Shown here: positions 39,473-48,246 of the stretch, one piece after another
How the letters are laid out: each line of letters opens with the position of its first letter
How positions within the stretch are numbered: position 1 is the first letter of the stretch
Assembly (NCBI GenBank): GCA_009692555.1
Contig: SHYY01000020.1
Span: forward strand, 1 to 48,246
Source: Myxococcales bacterium
Lineage (GTDB): Bacteria > Myxococcota_A > Polyangia > Palsa-1104 > SHYY01
Reading direction: 5' to 3'
Length of the DNA: 48,246 nt
Notes under the pieces: model-generated
Databases searched by the model: none
Seen by the model: the letters and a program-made list of their open reading frames with translations, nothing else
What the model was told of the DNA's origin: nothing
Made by a program: the position numbers and the translations under genes

Positions 39473-41101
39473 TCAACCATTGAGGCGGACCCTCCGCACC
39501 ACGCTGGGCTGACTTGAAGCGTGCGTGCGCCAAGCCGCCGCGGCACGGAGCCGCTCGATACCGTCGGCAGTGTGCAGCAGCCGATCGACCAAGCCCTGCC
39601 GTGGGTGGGCGGGAATGCGGTCGATGACGAGGCTGAGGCGCACCATGGGGTGTGGGTCATGCGTGAGCTTCGCGGCAACCCAGGCGGTCACCTTGCTCGG
39701 ATGGGCGGCGAGCGCCAGACCCAGAGCGATCCGCACTTCCGGGTCGCGGTCGCGGGCTGCGCGGCCCAGCTCCCAGGCAGTGTCTTCGGTATCGCCACCG
39801 ACGCGCACGAGGGCGCTCGCGACGGCGGCCCGCACGCACGCCTGCTCGTCAGCCAGGTGATCGATCAGAAGCACGCGTCCGCGGAAATCCGGAGGCAGGG
39901 TCGCGAGCGCGCTCGCCGCGCGGCTCCGCACGCGGGGGGAGGCATCGCCGAGGGCGCGCTGGATCGCCCGCCGGGCCTCGGGCCCGCCACGGTCACCGAT
40001 GGCCGCCAGGGCATCCACCAGCTCGGCGCGCCAGCCACCGCCATCGGCAGGGTCGTGGCAGATGCCGGCCAGTAGTGCGTCCATGAGCGCTTCGTCGACA
40101 GCGTCGGAGGCGGATTTCTTGGGAGCGGGCGGCGCGGCCTGGGGTGGGCCAGCGAGCCGCTCGAGGACGACGCGAGTCGCCTCGGGACCGTCGCCCAGCG
40201 CGGCGAGCGCGGCGGCGATCTCGCGGCTCGCGCTGCCGTCTGCGAGGGCCTTGCGGAGCGGCGCTATCGCGTCCGGGTGCCTCATGAGGGAGAGGGAGCG
40301 CGCGGCGGCTGGACGGTCCTCGGGTGAGGCAAGCGCGGCAGTCGCGGCGGCGGCCGCTGCCTGGGTGCGCGGCCGTTCGGCAAGGGCGGCGAGGGCTGCC
40401 TGACGCACCGACGGGACCGGGTCGGTGGCCAGCGCGAGGAGCAGTGCCTCTCCGTCCTCGAGATGGGCGAGGATGCCGGCGGCGGCCTCACGCCGCCGCG
40501 GATCGGGATCGGCGGCGCCCACGCGGCCCAGCTGATCTGTGAGGATCAGGAGCAGGGCGCGCTCCGACTCGGGATGCTCGCGGCGGGCCTCGGCGACCCT
40601 CTCCACGGCGTCCTCGATACGGCCGACGCGGATCAGCCGTGGCAGGGCCTCCTCCATCGGCAGCCTCCGCTCGATGACCGCGCGCTCTTCGCAACCCGGG
40701 GCCCTTCTGGCGAAGCGCCAGCGGAGGTAGGTGCGACCATCGTCGGAGTGGAGCTCCGCGGGAGGGGCCGGCAGCCTGCCCACATCGCGCATCAGGTCGG
40801 CCGGCGCGTCGTCGAAGCCCGGAAGGCCGGCGGGGGCGGTCCGCTCGACGCTGGAGACGGTTCCGTCCTGCTCGACGGACAGGACCACCTCCGAGACCAG
40901 CGACCGGGAGTGGTAGCGGCTGCCCGCCTCCATGCGCCCGAGCTCGGCGAGGAAGGTCGACCAGCGACGATGGATGCGCTGGTGTACCGCGCGGAGGTAC
41001 GGTTCGTCGAGGCCCTTCCACCGCTCATCTCCCGCCTCGTCCCCGTGGGCGGCGGAGGAGGCGAGTGCGGCGAACAGGAAGGCGATGTGAGTGCGGCTCA
41101 T
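39473..41101 (-). CDS. Secreted TonB-C-like / HEAT-repeat protein
   Basis: A 542-aa protein from ATG 41101 with a signal peptide (HIAFLFAALASSAAHG). Residues about 30-150 match a TonB C-terminal-like domain: YLRAVHQRIHRRW, LVSEVVLSVEQDGTVSSVE and a Pro-rich FDDAPADLMRDVGRLPAPP. The rest is HEAT-like helical repeats with DPVPSVRQAALAALAERP, DASPRVRSRAASALATLP, EQACVRAAVASALVRVGG and HDPHPMVRLSLVID. This combination suggests a periplasmic scaffold interacting with envelope partners; the pairing is unusual. The frame is open further upstream without a start signal. Confidence 0.8.
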   Translation of the reverse strand: MSRTHIAFLFAALASSAAHGDEAGDERWKGLDEPYLRAVHQRIHRRWSTFLAELGRMEAGSRYHSRSLVSEVVLSVEQDGTVSSVERTAPAGLPGFDDAPADLMRDVGRLPAPPAELHSDDGRTYLRWRFARRAPGCEERAVIERRLPMEEALPRLIRVGRIEDAVERVAEARREHPESERALLLILTDQLGRVGAADPDPRRREAAAGILAHLEDGEALLLALATDPVPSVRQAALAALAERPRTQAAAAAATAALASPEDRPAAARSLSLMRHPDAIAPLRKALADGSASREIAAALAALGDGPEATRVVLERLAGPPQAAPPAPKKSASDAVDEALMDALLAGICHDPADGGGWRAELVDALAAIGDRGGPEARRAIQRALGDASPRVRSRAASALATLPPDFRGRVLLIDHLADEQACVRAAVASALVRVGGDTEDTAWELGRAARDRDPEVRIALGLALAAHPSKVTAWVAAKLTHDPHPMVRLSLVIDRIPAHPRQGLVDRLLHTADGIERLRAAAAWRTHASSQPSVVRRVRLNG

Positions 41102-41250
41102 GGGTCGCGGGCAGAGCACACCGCGTGCCGTCGCGGTGCTGGCCACCGTCGTGGAAGGGGGACCGTCCAGGACGGGCAGTGTCACTATCCACAGCCAGCG
41201 GGTTGACGCCCGCCTCCTGTTCTTGCGACTCTCGCGCGAAGGAGCCTCCG

Positions 41251-42276
41251 ATGGAATATCGCGCGCTCGGCAACAGTGGGGTCAAGGTCTCGTCGCTGTG
41301 CCTCGGCACGATGACGTTCGGCGATGCCGACGAGAAGTCCTTCATGCACCAGGTCGGCTGCGACGAGACGACCGCCTTCGCGATCATGAACCGCGCGCTC
41401 GACGCGGGGATCAACTTCCTCGACACGGCCGACGTCTATGGCCAGGACGGCCTGACCGAGCGCGTGATCGGCGGCTGGTTCGCGCGTGACGGCCGGCGCG
41501 ATGAGGTGGTGCTCGCGACCAAGTTCCGGTTCCGGATGGGCAGCGGGCCGAACGCCAGCGGGGCCTCGCGCTACCGCATCGTGCGGGCTGTGGAGGAGAG
41601 CCTGCGACGCCTGCAGACCGATCGCATCGACCTCTACCAGGTCCACATGCAGGACGTCGAGACGCCGGAGGAGGAGACGCTGCGCGCGCTCGACGACCTG
41701 GTGCGTGCGGGCAAGGTGCTCTACCTCGGGGCGAGCAACTACGCGGCCTACCGGCTCGCCGACAGCCTGTGGATCAGCCGGACCGAGCACCTCGCGCGGT
41801 TCGTCACGCTGCAGGCAGAGTACAGTCTGGTGGTGCGCGATCTCGAGCGCGAGCACGCGCCGCTGTGCCGTCACTTCGGACTCGGGCTGCTGCCGTGGTC
41901 GCCGCTGGCCGGAGGGTTCCTGAGCGGCAAGTACCGTCGGGACGAGGCGCCTCCGGATGGGTCGCGCCTCGCGAAGTGGAACGAGCGGTTCGCGCGCCAC
42001 GCCGGCGAGCGGGGGTGGCGCACCGTCGAGGCGCTGGTCGCGGTGGCGCGCGAGGTGGAAGCCACGCCGGCCCAGGTGGCGCTCGCCTGGCTGCTCCAGC
42101 GGCCGCAGGTCTCGTCGGTGATCTTCGGGGCGCGCTCGGTGGCGCAGGTGGATGACAACCTGCGGGCGGCGGCGCTCAAGCTGCCCGCCGAAGTGGTGAA
42201 ACGCCTCGATGAGGCGAGCGCTTTCGAGCTTGGCTATCCGTACGAGTTCATGTCGCGGGTGCAGAAGCGCTGGTAG
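41251..42276 (+). CDS. Aldo/keto reductase
   Basis: A 341-aa NADP-dependent oxidoreductase with the AKR TIM-barrel signature: MEYRALGNSGVKVSSLCLGTMTFG, INFLDTADVYG (catalytic Asp and Tyr), VLATKF (Lys) and YQVHMQDVETP (His). GLGLLPWSPLAGGFLSGKY and VIFGARSVAQVDDNL are the usual late cofactor-site motifs. Subfamily resembles YajO/YghZ-like reductases. GGAG lies 7 nt upstream of ATG 41251. Specific substrate not predictable. Confidence 0.95.
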   Translation: MEYRALGNSGVKVSSLCLGTMTFGDADEKSFMHQVGCDETTAFAIMNRALDAGINFLDTADVYGQDGLTERVIGGWFARDGRRDEVVLATKFRFRMGSGPNASGASRYRIVRAVEESLRRLQTDRIDLYQVHMQDVETPEEETLRALDDLVRAGKVLYLGASNYAAYRLADSLWISRTEHLARFVTLQAEYSLVVRDLEREHAPLCRHFGLGLLPWSPLAGGFLSGKYRRDEAPPDGSRLAKWNERFARHAGERGWRTVEALVAVAREVEATPAQVALAWLLQRPQVSSVIFGARSVAQVDDNLRAAALKLPAEVVKRLDEASAFELGYPYEFMSRVQKRW

Positions 42277-42300
42277 CCTCACGGCGCGGAGGAGGAGTCC

Positions 42301-42645
42301 ATGTCCAAGGTTTCGCGTCGGAAGTTTCTTGCCGGGCTGGTGGCCGTGCCCGCGGTGATGCTGGTGTCGCGCACCGCGCACGCCGAGCACTACCCCGCGA
42401 TGCTGTGCGGTAGCTGCGGCTTCGGGTCGAAGAAGGACAACTGCGCCAGGTGCGGCAAGTGGACCGGCTCGACCAAGATCCCGGCGCGGCTTTGCGGGGA
42501 CCACGGGTTCGGCTCGAAGAAGGACAATTGCTGCGTCTGCGGCAAGTGGATCGGGTCGACGAAGCAGCGCGCATTCATCGGCAACTGCTGCGGCTTCGGG
42601 AGCAAGAAAGACAACTGCGTGGTCTGTGGAAAGTGGGCGCCGTAG
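42301..42645 (+). CDS. Tat-exported protein with three CGFGSKKDNCxxCGKW repeats
   Basis: A 114-aa protein with an N-terminal twin-Arg signal (SRRKFLAGLVAVPAVML...AHA, cleavage about residue 28). The mature part is three near-identical units of about 30 residues, each with C-G-F-G-S-K-K-D-N-C-x-x-C-G-K-W (units at about 36-54, 65-83 and 96-114). Each unit has a C..C...C..C arrangement suitable for a zinc or iron site. Folding before export by Tat fits a metal-loaded protein. It is 77 bp upstream of a copper monooxygenase gene. Family not recognised. Confidence 0.85.
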   Translation: MSKVSRRKFLAGLVAVPAVMLVSRTAHAEHYPAMLCGSCGFGSKKDNCARCGKWTGSTKIPARLCGDHGFGSKKDNCCVCGKWIGSTKQRAFIGNCCGFGSKKDNCVVCGKWAP

Positions 42646-42722
42646 CGAGGGAAAACAGCCGCCAAAGACTTCACGGGTATCGGGTGGATCGGTACCGAGG
42701 AAGCGCCGACGAGGAGACCCCG

Positions 42723-43982
42723 ATGCGCCGAGTCCTTTGTGCCCTGATCGCTCCCCTCGCGTTCGCCGCTTGCGGCGGAACGCAGCCACCGACGATGGCG
42801 GCTGATCTGCTCGAGCCGCCGCCTGCGGGGAAGGGCGTCCAGTTCAAGATGGTCGCCACCATCGAGCCCGGGCAGGAGATCGAGAAGTGCAGCTTCTTCG
42901 TCGTGCCGCCCGAGGGCTACTACTTCAACAAGCAGACGGTGCGCTACACGCCGGGCAGCCACCACGTGCTGCTCTTCACCACACCCTACAAGACCATCCC
43001 CACGACCGACAACCACGGCGTTGTGCAGGACACCTCCCGGGTGGTCGACTGCCCCGAGGGCGCGGGCGGCGACTGGGCGATCCGGGCGGTGGTCGGCGGC
43101 GCGCAGTCGGCCGACGCTCCGCCGATCTTCGATCTCCCGTCGGACGTCGCGATCAAGGTAGCGCCCGGGACGGTGCTGCTGATGAACACGCACTACCTGA
43201 ACGCGACGGCGAAGACGCTCACCACCGACGCGCGGATCAACATCTACACGATGCCGAAGGAGCAGATGAAGCACGAGGCGGGCGCGATCTTCTACTACAA
43301 CCCGTTCATCAAGGTGCCGGGGATGTCGACCGGCTACGCGCGCATGCGCTGCCCGATCAAGCAGGACATCACGATCTTCAACGCGCAGTCGCACATGCAC
43401 AAGCGCGGCGACGGGTACGTGGCCCACCTGCTCGACGCGAAGGGGGCAATCGTCGAAGAGCTGTACAACGGGAACAAGTGGGAAGACCCCACGGTGAAGA
43501 CCTGGCCCGGCGGCAAGACGATCAAGGCCGGGAGCTCGATCGACTACCGCTGCAGCTACAGCAACCATGAGGCGCGGACGATCATGCAGGGGCCCACCAC
43601 CAAGGACGAGATGTGCATGTTCATCGGGGTCTACTACCCCTACGACGAGGGGCTCACCTACTGCAGCCCCGACACGATCGGGCGGCAGTCGATGGCGGCG
43701 ACGTGGTTCGGCACGGGGGCGAAGTCGTGCAGCGACTTCCTGGACTGCGTGGAGAAGGTCGGCGACCCGGAGAAGGAGCAGGGCGCGCCGTTCAATCAGT
43801 GCATCATCGACACCTGCCCCTCCGTCGCTGGCGAGATGAGCGAGGTGCTGAAGTGCCTGTTCACCAACGGGGACGGGCAGTGCGATGCGCAGTGCGGGAA
43901 GGTGGGGAAGGACTGCGAGCTGTGCCTCTACGGCGCGTGCAAGAGCCAGCTCACGGCGTGCAACATGTCGAAGTGCGGCTAG
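42723..43982 (+). CDS. Copper type II (PHM-like) monooxygenase, secreted lipoprotein
   Basis: A 419-aa protein with a lipobox (LAFAAC). It has the two-domain peptidylglycine/dopamine monooxygenase layout: His80-His81 in YTPGSHHVLLF and His157 in MNTHYLN (CuH site), His224-Met-His226 in SHMHKRG and Met in DEMCMFIG (CuM site). Copper centres and ascorbate-type reductant would hydroxylate an unknown substrate. The last 80 residues are a Cys-rich tail (CSDFLDC, CIIDTCPSV, CDAQC, CELCLYGAC) not part of the standard fold. The stop TAG lies at the end of the 220-bp repeat. Confidence 0.9.
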   Translation: MRRVLCALIAPLAFAACGGTQPPTMAADLLEPPPAGKGVQFKMVATIEPGQEIEKCSFFVVPPEGYYFNKQTVRYTPGSHHVLLFTTPYKTIPTTDNHGVVQDTSRVVDCPEGAGGDWAIRAVVGGAQSADAPPIFDLPSDVAIKVAPGTVLLMNTHYLNATAKTLTTDARINIYTMPKEQMKHEAGAIFYYNPFIKVPGMSTGYARMRCPIKQDITIFNAQSHMHKRGDGYVAHLLDAKGAIVEELYNGNKWEDPTVKTWPGGKTIKAGSSIDYRCSYSNHEARTIMQGPTTKDEMCMFIGVYYPYDEGLTYCSPDTIGRQSMAATWFGTGAKSCSDFLDCVEKVGDPEKEQGAPFNQCIIDTCPSVAGEMSEVLKCLFTNGDGQCDAQCGKVGKDCELCLYGACKSQLTACNMSKCG

Positions 43983-44200
43983 TGTCCCGACACAGAAGTT
44001 CGCAGTAGAAAAAGGCCGCGCACTGCCGCGGCCCGGCGGCAAGTGCCGCCGAGAGCAGGGGTGGGGACCCAGGCGGACGGGGGCTTGCCCCCAGGATCGA
44101 TTGGGGGAGGGCCGACGGGGCGGGGCGGCACGCCCCGTGGGATCATGGCCAGTGTCCTGTCCGAGAAATCCTGCAAAGAATTTCTCGGACAGGACACTAG
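43979..44200 (-). repeat. ~220-bp CTAG-ended dispersed element, copy 2
   Basis: Inverted copy of 13753-13974. Here the 18-bp end hairpin is perfect: AGTGTCCTGTCCGAGAAAT (44151-44169) with AATTTCTCGGACAGGACACT near 44178-44198. CTAG is present at both ends. The element again lies between convergent genes, one stop codon inside it, the other 2 bp beyond it. Confidence 0.93.
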
Positions 44201-44201
44201 C

Positions 44202-46217
44202 TCAGCGGCGCAGGCGGTCGCGGATGATCGCGCGGAGCTGATTGAGGTCGAAGGGCTTCTCGATCCGTTGGTTCGGCACGCGGTCGAGGAACTCGCGGGC
44301 GCGCGGGGTGAATGCGCCGCCGGTGACGAAGATCATCCGGTCGACCTGCTCGGGGGCGACGCGGCCGAGCTCGGCGTGGAGATCCATGCCGGTCATCACC
44401 GGCATCATCAGGTCGCACAGGATGAGGTCGAAGCGGGCGCCGCCGACGAGGTGATCGAGGGCCTCGCGGGCGCTGGTGAAGGCGATCACCTCGTGCTCGC
44501 CGCCGAGGGTGCGCTTGACCGAGGTGCCGATCATCGGCTCGTCGTCGACCACCATCAGGCGCCCGCGCCGGCCGATCGGGAGCGGGGTGGGGAGGGTGCG
44601 GTGTGACACCGGGGCGTCCTGCGACGCGGCGAGGAGGGCGACCCGGAAGAGCGAGCCCCTGCCGAGCTCGCTCTCGACGGTGATCTCGCCGCCGAAGCCG
44701 CTGACGATGCCGTGGCAGATCGACAGGCCGAGGCCGGTGCCGAGACCGATCGGCTTGGTCGTGAAGAAGGGGTCGAAGATGCGGGCGCGGATCTCCGCCG
44801 GGATGCCGGTGCCGGTGTCGCCGATCTCGACCAGGACGCGGCCTTGGGGGTCCTTGCGCGTGGCGATGCGGATCTCGTTGCGGTCGGCGCGCCCCTCGGC
44901 GATCGACTGGGCGGCGTTGATCAGCAGGTTGACGAACACCTGGGAGAGGCGGCCCTCGTTGGCGTCGACCAGCGGCACGTCGCCGTAGTCCTTGAAGAGG
45001 CGCGCGCGGTGGCGGATCTCGTTCCACGCCATGTTGATCGACGACTCGAGGACGCGCCGCACGTCGGTGGGGCCGCGCCGATCCTCGTCGCCGCGGGAGA
45101 GGGTGCGGAGGTCGCGCACGATCAGGCGCACCCGCTCGGCGCCCTCGCGCGCGTCGCGCAGCGTCTCCTCCATGTCGGCCAGCCGCGAGGAGAAGCCGAT
45201 CGGCGGCGCATCGCCCGGCTGGCCGTCGGCTCCGGAGTAGAAGTTGCGCGAGGCATCGGCGAGCTTCGGCAGATCTTCGGCGACGCAGTCGAGGTTGGCG
45301 ATCACGCAGGCGAGGGGGTTGTTGATCTCGTGCGCCACGCCCGCGGCGAGGGTGCCGACGGAGACCATCCGATCGGCCTGGACCAGGCGCGCCTGGATGC
45401 GCTTGCGCTCGGTGATGTCGCGCGCGGAGCAGAGGATCGCCGGGGAGCCGTCGAACTCCACCGTCTGGACCGCGACCTCGGCGAGCGCCACCTCCCCGTC
45501 GCGGCGGAGGTAGCGGATCTCAGGCAGGTGCGTCGGGGCCGCCCCGCGCTCGGTGGCCTTCACATCGCGCCACAAGGCTTCGATCGAGCCGCGGTCCTCG
45601 GGGTGGATGAACTGGAGGGGCGGCAGGCTGATCAGCTGTTCGGGGCGTTCGTAGCCAAGGAAGAGCGCGTGCGCGGGGTTCACGAAGAGGAGCTTCTCGT
45701 CGCGGTGGACGGCGATCGCCTCGTGGACGCCCTCGATCAGCTGGCGCAGGCGCTCCTCCGAGCGGCGCAGCGCCAGCTCGCCCTCCCTTCGTCCGGTGAT
45801 GTCGCGGATCGCGAAGCCGATCTCGGCGATCCCGCCGTCCGCGCCGGGCACCTCCTTGGCGTTGGCCTCGACCCATACGTGCGTCCCGTCGCGGCGGAGG
45901 GCGCGGAACACCAGCGGCGTGGTGATCGCGGGGGCGTCGTTCTCGCGGTGGCGCGTCCGGTCGGCGAGCGCGGCGCGATCCTCCGGATGGACCAGGTCCC
46001 AGCCGGAGCGGCCGATCAGCTCCGCGGGCTCGAAGCCGAGAAGGGGCTTGCAGGCCGGCGAGAGGTAGCAGAGGACGCCGTCGGGGCTGGCGACGCCGAT
46101 CAGGTCAGAGGACATCTCGGCGATCAGACGGTGGTGGCGCTCGCTCTCGCGGAGGGTGGTGTCGGTGGGTCCGGGAGCGCGGGTGCCCCGCGAGGGGGGG
46201 ACGTCAGCGTCCTCCAT
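44202..46217 (-). CDS. Hybrid sensor histidine kinase (PAS-PAS-HisKA-HATPase-REC)
   Basis: A 671-aa cytoplasmic kinase. Two PAS domains (about 28-145 and 148-275) precede HisKA with His296 in GVAHEINNPLACV, then HATPase_c (N box LLINAAQS, G1 DTGTGIP, G2 GLGTGLGLSICHG). A C-terminal receiver (about 545-671) has MVVDDEP and the phospho-acceptor Asp602 in LILCDLMMPVMTG. There is no membrane segment, so it senses a cytosolic cue via PAS. No response-regulator gene is adjacent. GAGAGGAA precedes ATG 46217. Confidence 0.97.
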   Translation of the reverse strand: MEDADVPPSRGTRAPGPTDTTLRESERHHRLIAEMSSDLIGVASPDGVLCYLSPACKPLLGFEPAELIGRSGWDLVHPEDRAALADRTRHRENDAPAITTPLVFRALRRDGTHVWVEANAKEVPGADGGIAEIGFAIRDITGRREGELALRRSEERLRQLIEGVHEAIAVHRDEKLLFVNPAHALFLGYERPEQLISLPPLQFIHPEDRGSIEALWRDVKATERGAAPTHLPEIRYLRRDGEVALAEVAVQTVEFDGSPAILCSARDITERKRIQARLVQADRMVSVGTLAAGVAHEINNPLACVIANLDCVAEDLPKLADASRNFYSGADGQPGDAPPIGFSSRLADMEETLRDAREGAERVRLIVRDLRTLSRGDEDRRGPTDVRRVLESSINMAWNEIRHRARLFKDYGDVPLVDANEGRLSQVFVNLLINAAQSIAEGRADRNEIRIATRKDPQGRVLVEIGDTGTGIPAEIRARIFDPFFTTKPIGLGTGLGLSICHGIVSGFGGEITVESELGRGSLFRVALLAASQDAPVSHRTLPTPLPIGRRGRLMVVDDEPMIGTSVKRTLGGEHEVIAFTSAREALDHLVGGARFDLILCDLMMPVMTGMDLHAELGRVAPEQVDRMIFVTGGAFTPRAREFLDRVPNQRIEKPFDLNQLRAIIRDRLRR

Positions 46218-46330
46218 GATTCCTCTCCACTTTCTCGACGACCATCAACACGATCCGGCGCGCGAACACTGATCAGATCAAACAACCGGCGGTCGGTGCT
46301 GTCAAGTTGAGGCCAGGGAGGAAGCGGTCC

Positions 46331-48019
46331 TCAGGATCGGGCCCGGGAGGGGCGCGCGGCGAGGCGCCCGAGGACGCAAAGGCCGAGGAGCAGCGCCAGG
46401 AGTGTGATGGCGCGCGCCGGATCGAAGCCGGTCGCGACCCGGCACCCGCTCTCGCTGGTCATGCCGAGCGCGGCCTCGATCTGCGCGCGGTTGTCGGTGA
46501 CCACCTCGGGCGGCCCGGACTCGCGCAGGACTTCGGTGCGGAGGCTGGCAGGAAGCTTCGGGAGGTCGTTCGGGTTGCTGCCGGCGCGGTAGTACCAGGC
46601 GAAGCCACCGTCGGTGTTGAGCGCCTCGGGGGCGTAGCCGGAGTGATCGGGGTGGCAGCGCCAGGTGAGGGTGGCCTTGCGGACGTTGCTGACGTCGGGC
46701 AGTGACGGGTTGAAGCTGAAGGCCGGGTCCTTGGTCATGTCGAGCGGCGAGAGCGTGGTGTAGAGCTGGGTGAGGTAGGGGAGCGGGTCGAAGAGCTTTC
46801 CGGCGGCGAGCGTCGGCTTGATCACGCGGGCCTCGAGGTCGGCGGTGAGCAGGATCGGATCGAACCTGGGTGCGCCGTTCGGGAAGAGATCGGGCTGCTG
46901 GTTCTTGAAGATGTCGAAGTTCCAGTAGAAGGTCCCCGGGGAGATGCCCTGCGCGGCCAGCGCGGCGGGCATCGGGAGGTGCTTCTGGAGGATCGCCACA
47001 AGCGTGCTCGACGGGAGGAAGCCGTTGTTGCGGAGGAAGCGGAGGTAGAGCGAGGCGTCGGTGAGGGTGCGCAGCGCGACGCGATCGCCGAAGCGGCCGG
47101 GCGAGTTGAGGACGTTGCGCATCACGCTGGCGGAGCCGGCAAATTCGGTGACGAAGGAGTGGCGGCCGGGGGCGTCGGCGACCGCGCGGGTGATGAGATC
47201 CTTGTAGGTGGCGGTGGGAGAGAGCCAGTCGATCGCGGCGTCGTTCAGGACGGTGTGGTAGTAGTTGCGCGGGATGGCGCGGGCGGGGCCGAGGACCCAC
47301 ACCTGGATGCCCATGTTCTCCTGCGCCGCCACCGACGTGAGGACGAGCGGGATCATCGGGAGGTCGGAGGCGTAGCGGACCACCACGGGCTGGATGGAGC
47401 CCGAGGACTGCCCGGAGCGGAGCTTGAGGGCGAGGAAGAAGGCGCCGGGGTGGATGTAGGGGTCGACGGCGTCGGTGGTGCCGGCGGGGACGAAGTAGTG
47501 GTTCTTGGCCAGCCAGTCGAGCATGTCCTTCTTGCTGTCGGCCTTGAGGACGGCGTAGTCGTAGGGGCCGATGGTGTCCTGCACGACCAGCGGGGAGGGG
47601 GGACCCCCGCTTCCGGCCATCCCCAGGTCGCTGGGCGCGCGGCCGAGGTCGTAGGCAGCGCCGGAGCCGAAGCCGCCCTGGTTGTTGTTGAAGCAGTTGT
47701 TCGGGAACACCTGGCGGAGCTGGAACTGGGGCTGGGTCTTCTCGATCAGCTTGGCGAACAGCTCGTCGACTCCGAGCTCGAGCGTCGGCAGCGACGGGAG
47801 CGGGAGCAGCCAGCCGAACTCCTCGGCGCTGCCGGCGTACTGGATCTGGATGTGGGCGGTGATCTCGGTGCCCGAGACGGCGAAGACGATCCGCTCGCCG
47901 GCCTGGACGATCGGCCGGGTGGGATCGGGCGGGGCGAAGCAGCCGCATGCGGAGGCCTGGTTCTCGGCGAGGAGGAGCGCGGCGGCAGCGACGGTGAGGA
48001 GCAGGCGGGGGAGCGTCAT
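46331..48019 (-). CDS. DUF2330 secreted protein with C-terminal membrane anchor
   Basis: A 562-aa protein from ATG 48019 (GGAG 6 nt upstream). The signal peptide [19 protein letters not shown] is followed by [24 protein letters not shown], the DUF2330 hallmark, with [16 protein letters not shown] and [22 protein letters not shown] later. The C-terminus has one TM helix ([19 protein letters not shown]) and a short basic tail, like many myxobacterial anchored proteins. Function unknown; located on the outer side of the inner membrane. Confidence 0.92.
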   Translation of the reverse strand: MTLPRLLLTVAAAALLLAENQASACGCFAPPDPTRPIVQAGERIVFAVSGTEITAHIQIQYAGSAEEFGWLLPLPSLPTLELGVDELFAKLIEKTQPQFQLRQVFPNNCFNNNQGGFGSGAAYDLGRAPSDLGMAGSGGPPSPLVVQDTIGPYDYAVLKADSKKDMLDWLAKNHYFVPAGTTDAVDPYIHPGAFFLALKLRSGQSSGSIQPVVVRYASDLPMIPLVLTSVAAQENMGIQVWVLGPARAIPRNYYHTVLNDAAIDWLSPTATYKDLITRAVADAPGRHSFVTEFAGSASVMRNVLNSPGRFGDRVALRTLTDASLYLRFLRNNGFLPSSTLVAILQKHLPMPAALAAQGISPGTFYWNFDIFKNQQPDLFPNGAPRFDPILLTADLEARVIKPTLAAGKLFDPLPYLTQLYTTLSPLDMTKDPAFSFNPSLPDVSNVRKATLTWRCHPDHSGYAPEALNTDGGFAWYYRAGSNPNDLPKLPASLRTEVLRESGPPEVVTDNRAQIEAALGMTSESGCRVATGFDPARAITLLALLLGLCVLGRLAARPSRARS

Positions 48020-48246
48020 GGGCGGTCTCCTTGCGACGGGGGTCAAGCGGCCGTTCAGCAAGCGGTGTGCCCGTGGGATTCGCTGTGGCGCGCGCGGTTT
48101 TCTTTTCGGGAGGAAGGACACGAATGTCGGTGCCTGTGGAGGGTGGCTCTGGGGTCGCTGGAGGGCGATTCGGGATGGTATCGTCGGTGAGCTTTGTCAT
48201 CCGGAGCACCTGGAGGTAGGGGTGGGGCAGAGATGTCATGCCCGGT
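48020..48246. other. Non-coding end of window
   Basis: This stretch holds the promoter region of the DUF2330 gene. No gene, repeat or clear structure is seen. Confidence 0.6.

Noticed and set aside
43979..44197. A 72-codon minus-strand frame inside the 220-bp element
   Set aside because: It exists because the repeat happens to lack stops; composition is Pro/Arg/Gly and the frame is not kept in the other copy with the same length.

Overview
The window is high-GC bacterial chromosome. It most resembles a Myxococcota (former Deltaproteobacteria) genome. Hints are a DUF2330 protein, a 12-repeat Cys-rich lipoprotein, a copper type II (PHM-like) monooxygenase, many lipoproteins and Pro-rich secreted proteins, and several small dispersed repeat families. 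The phylum call is inference from gene content. No rRNA or species-level marker is present apart from the tmRNA.

Layout. 1-0.75 kb: the 3' end of a tyrosine recombinase gene abuts the 3' end of ssrA (tmRNA, minus strand), which looks like the edge of an integrated island. 0.8-7.4 kb: envelope and housekeeping genes (3D-domain hydrolase, PASTA protein, PEP-synthase-like enzyme, DUF1304, a tiny very basic protein, an M15/DUF882 peptidase, a lipoprotein). 7.5-11.4 kb: a broken small gene, a hexanucleotide array, PBP1A and two conserved hypotheticals. 11.5-18.7 kb: sulfatase-like lipoprotein, GT-C membrane protein, an AbrB/PIN toxin-antitoxin pair, and an operon of GT2-methyltransferase fusion, DUF72 (interrupted by an amber codon) and DUF2007. 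18.8-28.3 kb: two beta-propeller lipoproteins, a methyltransferase fused to a SPASM-like Cys domain, a repeat cluster around a dead S23/IVP-like gene, the Cys-rich lipoprotein, a beta-barrel protein and a second PIN/RHH toxin-antitoxin pair. 28.4-33.5 kb: stand-alone E2-type acyltransferase, a tandem pair of 256-aa paralogues, and two glycosyltransferases.

33.6-36.8 kb is the most interesting locus. A radical SAM/SPASM enzyme is followed by four paralogous small proteins in one translationally coupled operon (every junction overlaps by 1-4 nt). All four share an N-terminal YPxLxAAWRLL...ADATIP leader/signal-like segment, a variable Pro-rich middle and a C-terminal LHPHGPDEPC-like motif. This looks like an undescribed radical-SAM peptide/protein modification system. 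A 42-nt two-tier inverted repeat sits directly upstream of the ribosome binding site of the first gene. 36.9-48 kb: COG3541 nucleotidyltransferase, two membrane proteins, a TonB-C/HEAT protein, aldo/keto reductase, a Tat-exported protein with three Cys-rich repeats next to the copper monooxygenase, a hybrid histidine kinase and a DUF2330 protein.

Across the window at least four families of short dispersed repeats recur. They are a 57-bp double-hairpin element that sits in frame inside two unrelated genes, a ~220-bp CTAG-ended element found twice between convergent genes, a GGGAAC-array-associated ~52-bp element, and a GACTAC-array-associated ~52-bp element. Many of them form or touch the stop codons of neighbouring genes.
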